From an uncultured Eubacteriales bacterium (GTDB taxonomy: Bacteria > Bacillota > Clostridia > Oscillospirales > CAG-272): a stretch of 7,910 bases of DNA. Position 1 is the first letter of the stretch, and every line of letters starts with the position of its first letter. The stretch spans positions 1 to 7,910 of the forward strand of contig URSW01000073.1 in the NCBI GenBank assembly GCA_900550625.1, written 5' to 3'. The position numbers and the translations under genes are program-made. Positions 1-6,466 of the stretch are shown here, in pieces. The notes beneath the pieces are model-generated. The model was not told the DNA's origin. It was given only the letters and a program-made list of their open reading frames with translations, and did not search any database.

Positions 1-860
1 CCCCCGCCGTATCAAACGGAGGCGGACTCGGAATAATCTCCGCAATGAATGCGGATGCCGAATACCTCCGCGGGCAGATCGTGCGCGCCCGTGAGCTTAC
101 GGATGAGCCGTTCGGCGTAAACATTATGCTGATGAGCCCGTTCGCCGACGAGGTCGCGCAGATCGCGGCGGAAGAAAAGGTAAAGGTCATTACAACCGGT
201 GCCGGAAATCCGACAAAATACATGAAGCTGTGGAAGGACGCGGGAATCACCGTTGTCCCGGTAGTGGCATCGTGCGCTATGGCAAAAATGGTCGAGCGCG
301 CGGGAGCCGACGCGGTTATCGCGGAGGGGCAGGAATCCGGCGGACACATCGGAGAGCTTTGCACAATGGCGATGGTTCCGCAGGTCGCGGATGCCGTTTC
401 GATTCCCGTGCTTGCCGCCGGAGGAATCGCCGACGGACGCGGAGTTGCGGCATCGTTCATGCTCGGAGCGGCCGGAGTTCAGCTCGGAACACGTTTCCTC
501 GTCGCGCGCGAATGCGGAGTACATCAGAATTACAAGGATGCCGTGCTCGCCGCCGGGGACATATCCACGGTAACGACGGGACGCCGCTTCGGCGGAAACA
601 CCTGTCGTCAGATCAAGAATACCTTCTCGCGCAATTTTATAAAGGAAGAGTATTCGCCCGAGGCGACCGCCGAAAGCGTCGCAATGCTCGGTGCGGGCGC
701 ACTGCGCCGCGCCGCCGTTGACGGCGACGCAAAGAACGGATCGCTTCTCTGCGGTCAGATCGCGGGGCTTGTGAACAAGGAGCAGAGCGCCGCCGAAATC
801 ATCGAGGAAATATTCTCGGAGGCGGAAGAGCTGCTGCGCGGAACAAAATTCGCGGACTGA
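1..860 (+). CDS. fabK: Enoyl-ACP reductase II, FMN-dependent (5' partial)
   Basis: FabK catalyses the last step of each elongation cycle, reducing trans-2-enoyl-ACP to acyl-ACP with NAD(P)H through bound FMN; it is cytosolic and a TIM-barrel protein of the nitronate monooxygenase-like family. The first complete codon is at 3, and the frame is open from the window edge to TGA at 858-860, giving 285 visible residues. Family motifs in order (visible numbering): GGGLGII 6-12, the phosphate-binding TTGAGNP 64-70, EGQESGGHIGE 109-119 with the His (115) that corresponds to the active-site His of pneumococcal FabK, LAAGGIADGRG 137-147, GTRF 162-165 and GQIAGLV 251-257. Alignment from memory with pneumococcal FabK (about 324 residues) suggests about 29 N-terminal residues are missing, so the ATG at 45 is an internal Met and not the start. 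It is followed by an unusually long 284-nt spacer before fabD. A nitronate monooxygenase is the alternative reading, but the fab neighbours make FabK far more likely. Confidence 0.95.
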   Translation, partial: PAVSNGGGLGIISAMNADAEYLRGQIVRARELTDEPFGVNIMLMSPFADEVAQIAAEEKVKVITTGAGNPTKYMKLWKDAGITVVPVVASCAMAKMVERAGADAVIAEGQESGGHIGELCTMAMVPQVADAVSIPVLAAGGIADGRGVAASFMLGAAGVQLGTRFLVARECGVHQNYKDAVLAAGDISTVTTGRRFGGNTCRQIKNTFSRNFIKEEYSPEATAESVAMLGAGALRRAAVDGDAKNGSLLCGQIAGLVNKEQSAAEIIEEIFSEAEELLRGTKFAD

Positions 861-865
861 GTTTC

Positions 866-892
866 GCTTTCGTCCGTGTCACAGACGAAAGC
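866..892 (+). other. Hairpin just downstream of fabK
   Basis: A perfect 9-bp inverted repeat, 866-874 pairing with 884-892 around a 9-nt loop, starts 5 nt after the fabK stop codon. No T-run follows it (the next bases are ttcggcag), so it does not look like an intrinsic terminator. An RNA-processing or 3'-end stabilising element is possible. The stretch 893-979 that follows shows no promoter, no convincing gene and no repeat. Confidence 0.5.
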
Positions 893-979
893 TTCGGCAG
901 ATTCGCGCTCGGATTTGCCGGGGTACTCGGAGTGCCGAAATGCGCGAAAGAGCGCGCCGGAAGAAGGATGAGCAAAGGT

Positions 980-1133
980 TTTGCCCGGCTTTTCGCGGGG
1001 GCTTCCCCGCTGAGGCTGACGTTCGGTTTACGCTTCGCTTCATCAAGTTTGCCCGCGGGGGCTTCCACGCCCGAGGCTGACGTTCAGTCTACGCTTCGCT
1101 TCATCAAGTTTGCCCGCGGGGGCTTCCCCGCCC
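980..1133 (+). repeat. 61-bp tandem repeat (two full copies plus a degenerate partial copy)
   Basis: Two head-to-tail 61-bp units, 1012-1072 and 1073-1133, match at 58 of 61 positions; the differences are at unit positions 14, 17 and 56. Each unit runs from gaggctgacg to the C-rich end gccc. A degenerate partial copy lies before them at 980-1011: it shares tttgcccg and cgggggcttccccgc with the unit ends but has 8 extra bases (988-995) between these two blocks. The next unit would start at 1134, where only gagg matches, and this gagg is part of the fabD ribosome binding site. Since 61 is not a multiple of 3, the reading frame shifts in each copy, which argues against a coding repeat. The rest of the operon has no related copy. 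An intergenic, possibly mobile or palindromic repeat family is inferred; whether it is dispersed in the genome cannot be seen here. Confidence 0.85.
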
Positions 1134-1139
1134 GAGGAG
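1116..1139 (+). promoter_or_regulatory. GC-rich hairpin abutting the fabD ribosome binding site
   Basis: The 3' end of the second repeat unit forms a perfect 6-bp GC-only stem, 1116-1121 with 1126-1131, closed by the tetraloop gctt. It ends two bases before the Shine-Dalgarno sequence GAGGAG at 1134-1139, which is 5 nt from the fabD ATG at 1145. The same hairpin is perfect in the degenerate copy (995-1010) but has a G-A mismatch in the first full unit (base 1067). The position suggests an influence on fabD translation initiation or mRNA stability; this is inference from geometry only. Confidence 0.4.
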
Positions 1140-1144
1140 TTGTT

Positions 1145-2053
1145 ATGGGAAAAATATCATTTGTGTTTTCCGGTCAGGGCGCGCAGTTCGCCGGAATGGG
1201 TAAAGTATTCTACGAGAACTGCGAAAGAGCGCGAAATCTTTTCAACAAAGCCGAAGAAGCACGTCCCGGAACGATCGCGCAGTGCTTCGATGGCAGCGCC
1301 GACGAACTCAAAATGACGGAAAACACGCAGCCCTGCCTGTATCTTGCGTCTCTCGCCGCATCCTATGCAATGGACGATGCGGGAATTTCCGCCGACATGA
1401 CCGCGGGATTCTCACTCGGCGAGATATCGTCGCTTGCGTATGCGGGCGCGTACACCGCCGAAGAGGGCTTTCGCATCGTATGTCGCCGCGCCGAACTCAT
1501 GGCGCAGGCCGCTGCGGAAAATCCCGCGTACATGGCAGCCGTTGTGAAGCTCGGCGCGGAAAAGATCGAAGAAATTGCCTCAAAGTTCAGCCGCACTTAT
1601 CCGGTAAACTATAACAGCGCGGAGCAGACCGTGATCTCCGGCGATCCCGCGGAACGCGACGCATTCGCCGCGGAAGTGAAGGCTGCCGGCGGAAGGCTGA
1701 TACCTCTCGCGGTATCGGGCGGATTCCATTCGCCGTTTATGGCACAGGCCGCCGCCCGCTTCGGGGAATTTCTCCGAAGCGCCGATATAAAGGCTCCGTC
1801 GATCCCCGCATACTCAAACTTCACGGCGGGGCTTTACGGGGACGATGTGCGCACGCTGCTTGAAAACCAGATCAATCACCCGGTGCGCTGGCAGAAGACC
1901 GTTCTCGATATGGCGCAAAACGGCGCCGACACATTCGTCGAGCTCGGTGCGGGCTCAACGCTCGCCAAGCTTATATCGAAAACTCTTCCCGACGCGAAGG
2001 TTTTCAGCGTATCGGGATATGAAGATATCGAAAATATCAAAGAAGCTCTGTAA
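1145..2053 (+). CDS. fabD: Malonyl-CoA:ACP transacylase
   Basis: FabD moves the malonyl group from malonyl-CoA to the phosphopantetheine of ACP, producing the extender used by FabF. The ATG at 1145 gives 302 residues, close to the usual length of 300-310, and follows GAGGAG at 1134-1139. The frame is open further upstream to a GTG at 932, but that extension runs through the 61-bp repeats and resembles no FabD N-terminus. Family motifs: FSGQGAQ 8-14 with oxyanion Gln11, the nucleophile Ser90 in GFSLGE 88-93, Arg115 in the CRRAELM segment, NYNSAEQTVISG 155-166, and catalytic His195 in GGFHSPFM 192-199. These match Gln11, Ser92, Arg117 and His201 of the E. coli enzyme. The residue before the nucleophile is Phe where E. 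coli has His; this position varies among Firmicutes. The gene ends in TAA, 15 nt before fabG. Confidence 0.97.
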   Translation: MGKISFVFSGQGAQFAGMGKVFYENCERARNLFNKAEEARPGTIAQCFDGSADELKMTENTQPCLYLASLAASYAMDDAGISADMTAGFSLGEISSLAYAGAYTAEEGFRIVCRRAELMAQAAAENPAYMAAVVKLGAEKIEEIASKFSRTYPVNYNSAEQTVISGDPAERDAFAAEVKAAGGRLIPLAVSGGFHSPFMAQAAARFGEFLRSADIKAPSIPAYSNFTAGLYGDDVRTLLENQINHPVRWQKTVLDMAQNGADTFVELGAGSTLAKLISKTLPDAKVFSVSGYEDIENIKEAL

Positions 2054-2068
2054 CTGAAAGGAAACGCC

Positions 2069-2803
2069 ATGCTTAAAGGAAAAGTCGCTCTTGTCACGGG
2101 AGCCGCACGCGGAATCGGAAGAGCAATATGCGAAAACTTCGCCGATTGCGGCGCGGATATCGCTTTCTTCTACGCCTCAAACGACAGCGCCGCCGAGGAA
2201 TGCAAAGCATCTGTCGAGGCACGCGGCGTAAAGTGCCGCGCCTATAAATGCGATGTCTCCGATTACCACGCAGTCGAAGAAGCTTTCAAATCGGTCGTCG
2301 CCGAATTCGGCACGGTCGATATTCTCGTAAACAACGCGGGCATCACGCGCGACCGCCTCGTTCTCGCAATGAAGGAACAGGATTTCGACGATGTTATCGC
2401 CGTGAATCTGAAGGGCGCGTTCAACCTGATAAAGCAGGTCTATCCCGTTCTCGCGCGCAAGAGAAGCGGCAGGATCATCAACATAAGCTCCGTTGCGGGG
2501 CTCTGCGGCAATCCCGGACAGATCAACTACTCCGCCTCAAAGGCAGGGCTCATCGCAATGACGAAAACCGTCGCAAAGGAGCTTGCCGCACGCGGCGTGA
2601 CCTGCAACGCGATCGCACCCGGATTTGTCGAAACGGACATGACCAAGGACATCGCGCAGAGCGTACCTCTCGCCGATGCGATACCAATGAAGCGGTTTGC
2701 AAAGCCGGAGGAGATCGCCGCGCTTGCGTCGTTTCTCGCCTCCGACAGCGCCGCGTATATCACCGGCGAGGTGATCCGCTGCGACGGCGGACTCGCAATG
2801 TAA
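2069..2803 (+). CDS. fabG: 3-oxoacyl-ACP reductase
   Basis: FabG is the NADPH-dependent short-chain dehydrogenase that reduces 3-oxoacyl-ACP to (R)-3-hydroxyacyl-ACP, the first reduction of the elongation cycle. It has 244 residues, the normal FabG length, and acts as a cytosolic tetramer in characterised members. The Rossmann nucleotide motif TGAARGIG is at 10-17, CDV at 61-63, NNAG at 88-91, and the catalytic set is Asn113, Ser141, Tyr154 and Lys158 (YSASK, 154-158). PGFVETDM (184-191) and the C-terminal ITGEVIRCDGG segment are typical of the FabG subfamily. The start is set by GAAAGG at 2056-2061, 7 nt from the ATG, and the 15-nt gap after fabD suggests co-translation. It could in principle be another short-chain dehydrogenase, but its place between fabD and fabF settles the role. 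Confidence 0.97.
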   Translation: MLKGKVALVTGAARGIGRAICENFADCGADIAFFYASNDSAAEECKASVEARGVKCRAYKCDVSDYHAVEEAFKSVVAEFGTVDILVNNAGITRDRLVLAMKEQDFDDVIAVNLKGAFNLIKQVYPVLARKRSGRIINISSVAGLCGNPGQINYSASKAGLIAMTKTVAKELAARGVTCNAIAPGFVETDMTKDIAQSVPLADAIPMKRFAKPEEIAALASFLASDSAAYITGEVIRCDGGLAM

Positions 2804-2939
2804 CGTCCGCCGGAAAGCCGAAGGACAGCCGGCAAAAAAATTTTCCGCTTTGCCGCCGTCCGGCGTTTTTGACGGCAGAACGTCACCCGATCCCACAGAG
2901 AAAGGAAGCTTCCGCAGAACGGAAGCTACGGTCATAAAA
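2804..2939 (+). promoter_or_regulatory. fabG-fabF spacer with a hairpin between SD and start codon
   Basis: This 136-nt gap contains a perfect 8-bp stem, 2907-2914 with 2920-2927, and a 5-nt loop. The only strong Shine-Dalgarno-like sequence before fabF, AAAGGA at 2901-2906, lies immediately 5' of this stem and is 33 nt from the ATG at 2940. With the hairpin folded, the gap shrinks to 12 nt, so the stem may bring the site near the start codon. Further upstream there is an A7T4 tract (2834-2844) and a weaker inverted repeat, 2855-2860 with 2871-2876, with a 10-nt loop that includes TTTTT. Neither a promoter with recognisable -35 and -10 boxes nor a convincing terminator was found. Confidence 0.45.
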
Positions 2940-4169
2940 ATGAAAAGAGTAGTCGTAACCGGACTCGGAACCATATCCCCCGTAGGTCACTCGGTTGCCG
3001 AGACATGGGCATCGCTCATCGCCGGAGTGAACGGAATCGCACCGATCACATACTTCCCCACCGACGATATAAAATACAAGCTCGCCGCGCAGATCAAGGA
3101 TTACAATCCCACCGATTTTCTCGATAAGATGACCGCGCGCAAGACCGATCTGTTCGTTCAGTATGCGCTTATCGCAACCGAGGAAGCGATGAACGACAGC
3201 GGCATCGCGGGCAATGTGGAGCCCGAAAGACTCGCCGTATACTACGGATCGGGAGTCGGAGGCTTCAACACGATGTGCTCCGAGCACGAGGCGCTCCTCT
3301 CCGGCGGACCGCGCCGCGTATCGCCTCACTTTATCCCCAAAATGATAAGCAATATCGCAGCCGGAAACATTGCAATAAAGTACGGCGCTCACGCCGATTG
3401 CGTTGCGGTATCCACGGCATGCGCATCGGGCACGACTGCCGTCGGCGAGGCTTACCGCCTCATCTCCGGAGGATACGCCGATGCAGCGATCTGCGGCGGT
3501 TCCGAAGCCGCGATAACGCCCCTTACCGTTGCCGGATTCGGCAACTGCCAGGCGCTCACCGCGTCCGAGGACGTGAACGCAGCGTCCATCCCCTTCGATA
3601 AAAGACGAAGCGGATTTGTTCTCGGAGAAGGCGCCGGAACTCTGATTCTCGAAGAATACTCCCACGCAGTCGCGCGCGGAGCAAACATATACGCCGAAGT
3701 CTGCGGCTACGGTTCGACCTGCGACGCACACCATGTCACCGCGCCCGATCCGGGTGCCGCCATGAGCGCGAAGGCAATTGCCGACGCGCTGAAGGATGTC
3801 GCATATGAGCCCGAAAAGCTCTATATCAACGCTCACGGAACTAGCACTCCGCTCAACGACCGAACCGAGACCGCCGCAATAAAGAAGGCGCTCGGCGAAA
3901 GCAATGCCGCAAAGATCCACATGAGCTCGACCAAGTCGATGACGGGTCACATGCTCGGCGCAGCGGGCGCACTTGAAGCGATCGTCGCGATCAAAGCGAT
4001 ATGCGGCGGCATAGTTCCCCCGACAATCAACTATCTTGAAAAGGACGAGGACTGCGACCTCGACTGCACGCCGAACAAAGCGGTTTCGTGCGAGATCACG
4101 ACGGCAGCCTCGACCTCGCTCGGCTTCGGCGGTCACAACGCCTGCGTAGCGTTCAAAAAAATCAACTGA
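2940..4169 (+). CDS. fabF: Beta-ketoacyl-ACP synthase II
   Basis: FabF condenses malonyl-ACP with acyl-ACP to form 3-oxoacyl-ACP, the carbon-carbon bond-forming step of elongation. The protein has 409 residues, the typical FabF length, starting MKRVVVTGLG at the ATG at 2940. A TTG at 2850 is in frame but would add 30 residues with no family likeness. The thiolase-fold active site is complete: nucleophile Cys161 in STACASG, His299 in NAHGTST, Lys332 and His337 in TKSMTGHMLGAAG. PFDKRRSGFVLGEGAG (218-233) and the gating-loop motif GFGG (395-398) near the C-terminus are also present. The Cys-His-His triad identifies a condensing enzyme of the FabF/FabB class and excludes FabH. No Shine-Dalgarno sequence lies within 15 nt of the start, unlike the other genes here; the bases before it are A-rich. 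It is followed by a 78-nt gap before accB. Confidence 0.97.
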   Translation: MKRVVVTGLGTISPVGHSVAETWASLIAGVNGIAPITYFPTDDIKYKLAAQIKDYNPTDFLDKMTARKTDLFVQYALIATEEAMNDSGIAGNVEPERLAVYYGSGVGGFNTMCSEHEALLSGGPRRVSPHFIPKMISNIAAGNIAIKYGAHADCVAVSTACASGTTAVGEAYRLISGGYADAAICGGSEAAITPLTVAGFGNCQALTASEDVNAASIPFDKRRSGFVLGEGAGTLILEEYSHAVARGANIYAEVCGYGSTCDAHHVTAPDPGAAMSAKAIADALKDVAYEPEKLYINAHGTSTPLNDRTETAAIKKALGESNAAKIHMSSTKSMTGHMLGAAGALEAIVAIKAICGGIVPPTINYLEKDEDCDLDCTPNKAVSCEITTAASTSLGFGGHNACVAFKKIN

Positions 4170-4247
4170 CACCGCAAATTCCCGTCTGAGCATCATCACA
4201 GCCGCCCCGGCAATAAAATATCGCCTCTATTCGGAAGGAGATTCACC

Positions 4248-4661
4248 ATGGACATCAAAACCGTCGCAAAGCTTGCGGAAATCATAGACAAATACGGTCT
4301 TACAAAGATCGACATAACGGACACTTCCGTCCGATACCTGCTCGAAAGAGAATGCGCTTCCCCCGTTCAGGCAGCCGCGGCAGTTCCCGCCGACGAAAGC
4401 GCCGCAGAGGAGCCCCGCTCCGTAAACGGAACGGTGCAGAAATCCTCCCTTGTCGGCACGGTGTACCTCGCTCCGCAGGAAGGACGCGATCCGTTCGTTT
4501 CCGTCGGCTCCGAGGTTAAGAAGGGCGATACCGTATGCATAATCGAATCCATGAAGATGCTCAACGAAATTCCCGCGGAGCGTGACGGCAGGATCACCGC
4601 CGTCCTTGTCTCGAACGAGGAAACGGTTGAGTACGGTCAGGGACTTTTCGTTATCGAATAA
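4248..4661 (+). CDS. accB: Biotin carboxyl carrier protein of acetyl-CoA carboxylase
   Basis: AccB carries the biotin that shuttles CO2 between biotin carboxylase (AccC) and the carboxyltransferase (AccA-AccD). It has 137 residues: an N-terminal helical region (about 1-36), a short Ala/Pro/Glu-rich linker (about 37-62), and a C-terminal biotinyl domain (about 66-137). The biotinylation motif is ESMKM at 100-104, with Lys103 as the predicted acceptor; many homologues have EAMKM here. The start is clear, with AAGGAG at 4235-4240, 7 nt before the ATG. The 78-nt gap after fabF holds no recognisable promoter or hairpin. The linker is shorter than in E. coli AccB (156 residues). A biotin carrier of another carboxylase is conceivable, but the acc and fab neighbours argue for acetyl-CoA carboxylase. 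Confidence 0.96.
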   Translation: MDIKTVAKLAEIIDKYGLTKIDITDTSVRYLLERECASPVQAAAAVPADESAAEEPRSVNGTVQKSSLVGTVYLAPQEGRDPFVSVGSEVKKGDTVCIIESMKMLNEIPAERDGRITAVLVSNEETVEYGQGLFVIE

Positions 4662-4674
4662 TGCGGAGGATTCA

Positions 4675-5094
4675 ATGAACAAGGAAGAAATCAAAAAGAT
4701 CCTGCCACACCGCGACGATATGCTTCTCATCGACGAAGCCGAGATCGTTGACGGCAAGGCTCATGCCAAAAGAAAGATCACCGGAGAGGAATTTTTCCTT
4801 CGCGGTCATTTTCCCGGAAATCCCGTCGTTCCCGGCGTGATACTGTGCGAGATACTCGCGCAGTCCACCTGCGTGCTTCTCGCCGACACGATGGACGACA
4901 GCGTGACCCCGTACTTTTCCGGGCTGAACAACGTAAAATTCAAGCATCCCGTAAAGCCCGGCGATACCGTCGAGACCGAGTGTGAGATTACAAGAGTGAA
5001 GGGCGTGTTCTATTTCGCTTCCGGAAAAGGCTTTGTCGACGGAAAGCTCTGCGTGAGCGCGGATTTCTCTTTTGCCCTGGTAAAAAAGGACTGA
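4675..5094 (+). CDS. fabZ: (3R)-hydroxyacyl-ACP dehydratase
   Basis: FabZ is the hot-dog-fold dehydratase that converts (3R)-hydroxyacyl-ACP to trans-2-enoyl-ACP, the substrate of FabK. The ATG at 4675 gives 139 residues, the normal length; it follows GGAGG at 4665-4669 by 5 nt and lies 13 nt after the accB stop. The frame is open upstream inside accB, but that part is only an out-of-frame reading of accB. Family motifs: LPHRDDMLLID (10-20), catalytic His45 in GHFPGNPVVPG (44-54), and catalytic Glu59 in the following helix (GVILCEILAQ). NNVKFKHPVKPGD (85-97) is the conserved strand that follows. FabZ rather than FabA is indicated by length, the PHR motif and the Glu at the acid position (FabA has Asp). 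No fabA-like or fabM-like isomerase gene is in the window. Confidence 0.97.
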   Translation: MNKEEIKKILPHRDDMLLIDEAEIVDGKAHAKRKITGEEFFLRGHFPGNPVVPGVILCEILAQSTCVLLADTMDDSVTPYFSGLNNVKFKHPVKPGDTVETECEITRVKGVFYFASGKGFVDGKLCVSADFSFALVKKD

Positions 5095-5130
5095 TCCCGC
5101 CGGCGCTCCGATACAATTCCCGTTTTGCCT

Positions 5131-5145
5131 AAGGAGAATAAAGTG
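5131..5145 (+). promoter_or_regulatory. Ribosome binding site that fixes the GTG start of accC
   Basis: AAGGAG at 5131-5136 is 6 nt before GTG at 5143-5145. An in-frame TTG at 5125 lies upstream of this site and would place the Shine-Dalgarno sequence inside the gene. Translation from the GTG gives the N-terminus MFDKILCANRGEIAV, which matches the standard biotin carboxylase start. This is the only gene in the window with a non-ATG start. Confidence 0.85.
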
Positions 5146-6459
5146 TTCGATAAAATTTTATGTGCAAACCGCGGCGAGATCGCCGTCAGAGTGATTCGTG
5201 CTTGCCGCGAAATGGGGATAAAAACCGTCGCGGTATATTCCGAAGCCGACAAAAATTCCCTCCATGCCGCCCTCGCCGACGAATGTGTCTGCGTAGGCGG
5301 ACCGAGCGCCTCGTCAAGTTACCTTAATCAGGAAAACATCATCAGCGCTGCGCTTGCTACAGGAGCACGTGCGATTCATCCCGGATACGGCTTTCTCGCA
5401 GAGAACGCCTCCTTCGCCCGTCTCTGCGAGGCGAGCGGGATCGTGTTCATCGGTCCCGACGGTGACACCATCGAGAAGATGGGAAACAAAAACAATGCCC
5501 GAGAGCTGATGATAAAGGCGGGAGTGCCCGTTATACCCGGATCGGGAGCTCTTTCCGACGCTGCGGAAGCCAAGGCTTTTGCCGAAAGCATCGGATATCC
5601 CGTGCTGATAAAAGCATCAGCGGGAGGCGGCGGAAAAGGGATCCGTCTCGTCGGAAGTGAAAGCGAGCTTGAGGATGCGTTCATCAACGCCTCGGAGGAA
5701 GCGCGCCGTGCGTTCTCCGACGGAGAGGTGTATATGGAAAAATACCTCTCACCCGTCCGTCACATTGAAGTCCAGGTGCTCGCCGACGAATACGGAAACA
5801 CCGTCACGCTCGGAGAGCGCGACTCTTCCCTGCAGCTCAACAGGCAGAAGGTCATCGAAGAAACCCCCTGCCCCGTGCTTTCCGAAGATACAAGACAGCG
5901 CATGTTCGATGCCGCGCGCGCCGCTGTCTCCGCCGCCGGATACACGAATGCCGGAACGGTCGAATTTCTTCTCGACGGTGACGGGAACTTCTACTTCATC
6001 GAAATGAACACGCGGCTTCAGGTGGAACACGCTGTTTCCGAAGAGGTCTCAGGAATCGATATCGTCAAGTGGCAGATCCGTATAGCTTCAAAGCTTCCGC
6101 TCTCCTTCACTCAGGACGACGTTGTCCTGCGCGGTCACTCGATTGAATGCCGCGTCAACGCGAAATCACAGGGGCAGATCGATTTTCTGCATTTGCCGAG
6201 CACGACGAGAGTCCATTTTGATTCCGCACTCGTTCAGGGAGAAAGGATATCTCCCCTTTACGATTCAATGCTCGGAAAGCTTGTCGTTTACGCTCCGACG
6301 CGCGACGAGGCTATCCGCAAAACCGAAGCTTCGCTTGCCGAGGTTGCGATCCAGGGCGTGGAAACAAACATCGACGATCTGCATACCATTATTTTCGAGG
6401 ATGCCTTCCAATCCGGGGAATACGACACCTCATACCTCGAAAAGCTCTTTAAAAAATGA
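5143..6459 (+). CDS. accC: Biotin carboxylase subunit of acetyl-CoA carboxylase
   Basis: AccC uses ATP and bicarbonate to carboxylate the biotin on AccB. It has 438 residues from the GTG at 5143, slightly shorter than E. coli AccC (449). Domains in order: N-terminal Rossmann-like domain (about 1-114, ANRGEIAVR at 8-16), ATP-grasp domain with Lys116, Lys157 and the glycine-rich AGGGGKG loop at 160-166, then the catalytic part with Lys236, Glu274, Glu287 and the EMNTRLQVEH motif at 287-296, and the C-terminal domain with Arg337 in IECRVNA. These correspond to the ATP, Mg and bicarbonate ligands of the E. coli enzyme, so it should be active. Departures: the usual QRRHQK is QLNRQK (231-236), the conserved PSPG stretch after ECRINAE is missing, leaving this interval 7 residues shorter, and a conserved VRW/VRF Arg (E. 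coli Arg366) is His358. The 48-nt gap after fabZ contains its ribosome binding site and nothing else recognised. Confidence 0.96.
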   Translation: MFDKILCANRGEIAVRVIRACREMGIKTVAVYSEADKNSLHAALADECVCVGGPSASSSYLNQENIISAALATGARAIHPGYGFLAENASFARLCEASGIVFIGPDGDTIEKMGNKNNARELMIKAGVPVIPGSGALSDAAEAKAFAESIGYPVLIKASAGGGGKGIRLVGSESELEDAFINASEEARRAFSDGEVYMEKYLSPVRHIEVQVLADEYGNTVTLGERDSSLQLNRQKVIEETPCPVLSEDTRQRMFDAARAAVSAAGYTNAGTVEFLLDGDGNFYFIEMNTRLQVEHAVSEEVSGIDIVKWQIRIASKLPLSFTQDDVVLRGHSIECRVNAKSQGQIDFLHLPSTTRVHFDSALVQGERISPLYDSMLGKLVVYAPTRDEAIRKTEASLAEVAIQGVETNIDDLHTIIFEDAFQSGEYDTSYLEKLFKK

Positions 6460-6466
6460 AACACTT

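Noticed and set aside
799..1068. An 89-codon - strand frame across the fabK end and the spacer
   Set aside because: It begins within a repeat unit, overlaps the conserved end of fabK in antisense, and shows no SD or family motif.
940..1080. A 45-residue, Arg-rich small ORF (ATG 940, TGA 1078) with GGAG 7 nt before it
   Set aside because: It runs through the non-coding repeats, has no recognisable domain, and an ORF this short with a GGAG nearby is expected by chance in GC-rich DNA. It would need ribosome profiling to be revived.
980..1133. CRISPR array or riboswitch in the fabK-fabD spacer
   Set aside because: The repeats are directly adjacent with no unique spacers between them, so it is not a CRISPR array, and no conserved riboswitch core could be recognised.
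932..1144. Upstream in-frame extension of fabD to a GTG at 932 or ATG at 968, giving a protein of about 370 residues
   Set aside because: The extra residues come from the spacer and the 61-bp repeats, resemble no FabD N-terminus, and the ATG at 1145 has its own SD and gives the standard start and length.
2854..2870. Possible intrinsic terminator between fabG and fabF (short GC stem followed by TTTTT)
   Set aside because: The stem is only 4 bp; the alternative 6-bp pairing (2855-2860 with 2871-2876) places the T-run in the loop. Neither fits a working terminator, and the operon continues.
2883..4199. A 438-codon open frame on the - strand covering fabF
   Set aside because: It is the antisense shadow of fabF: long antisense frames are common in GC-rich genes, its composition is rich in Arg, Cys and Gly, and fabF has complete catalytic motifs on the + strand.
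5125..5142. TTG at 5125 as the accC start
   Set aside because: It lies upstream of the AAGGAG at 5131-5136, and starting at GTG 5143 gives the canonical biotin carboxylase N-terminus.
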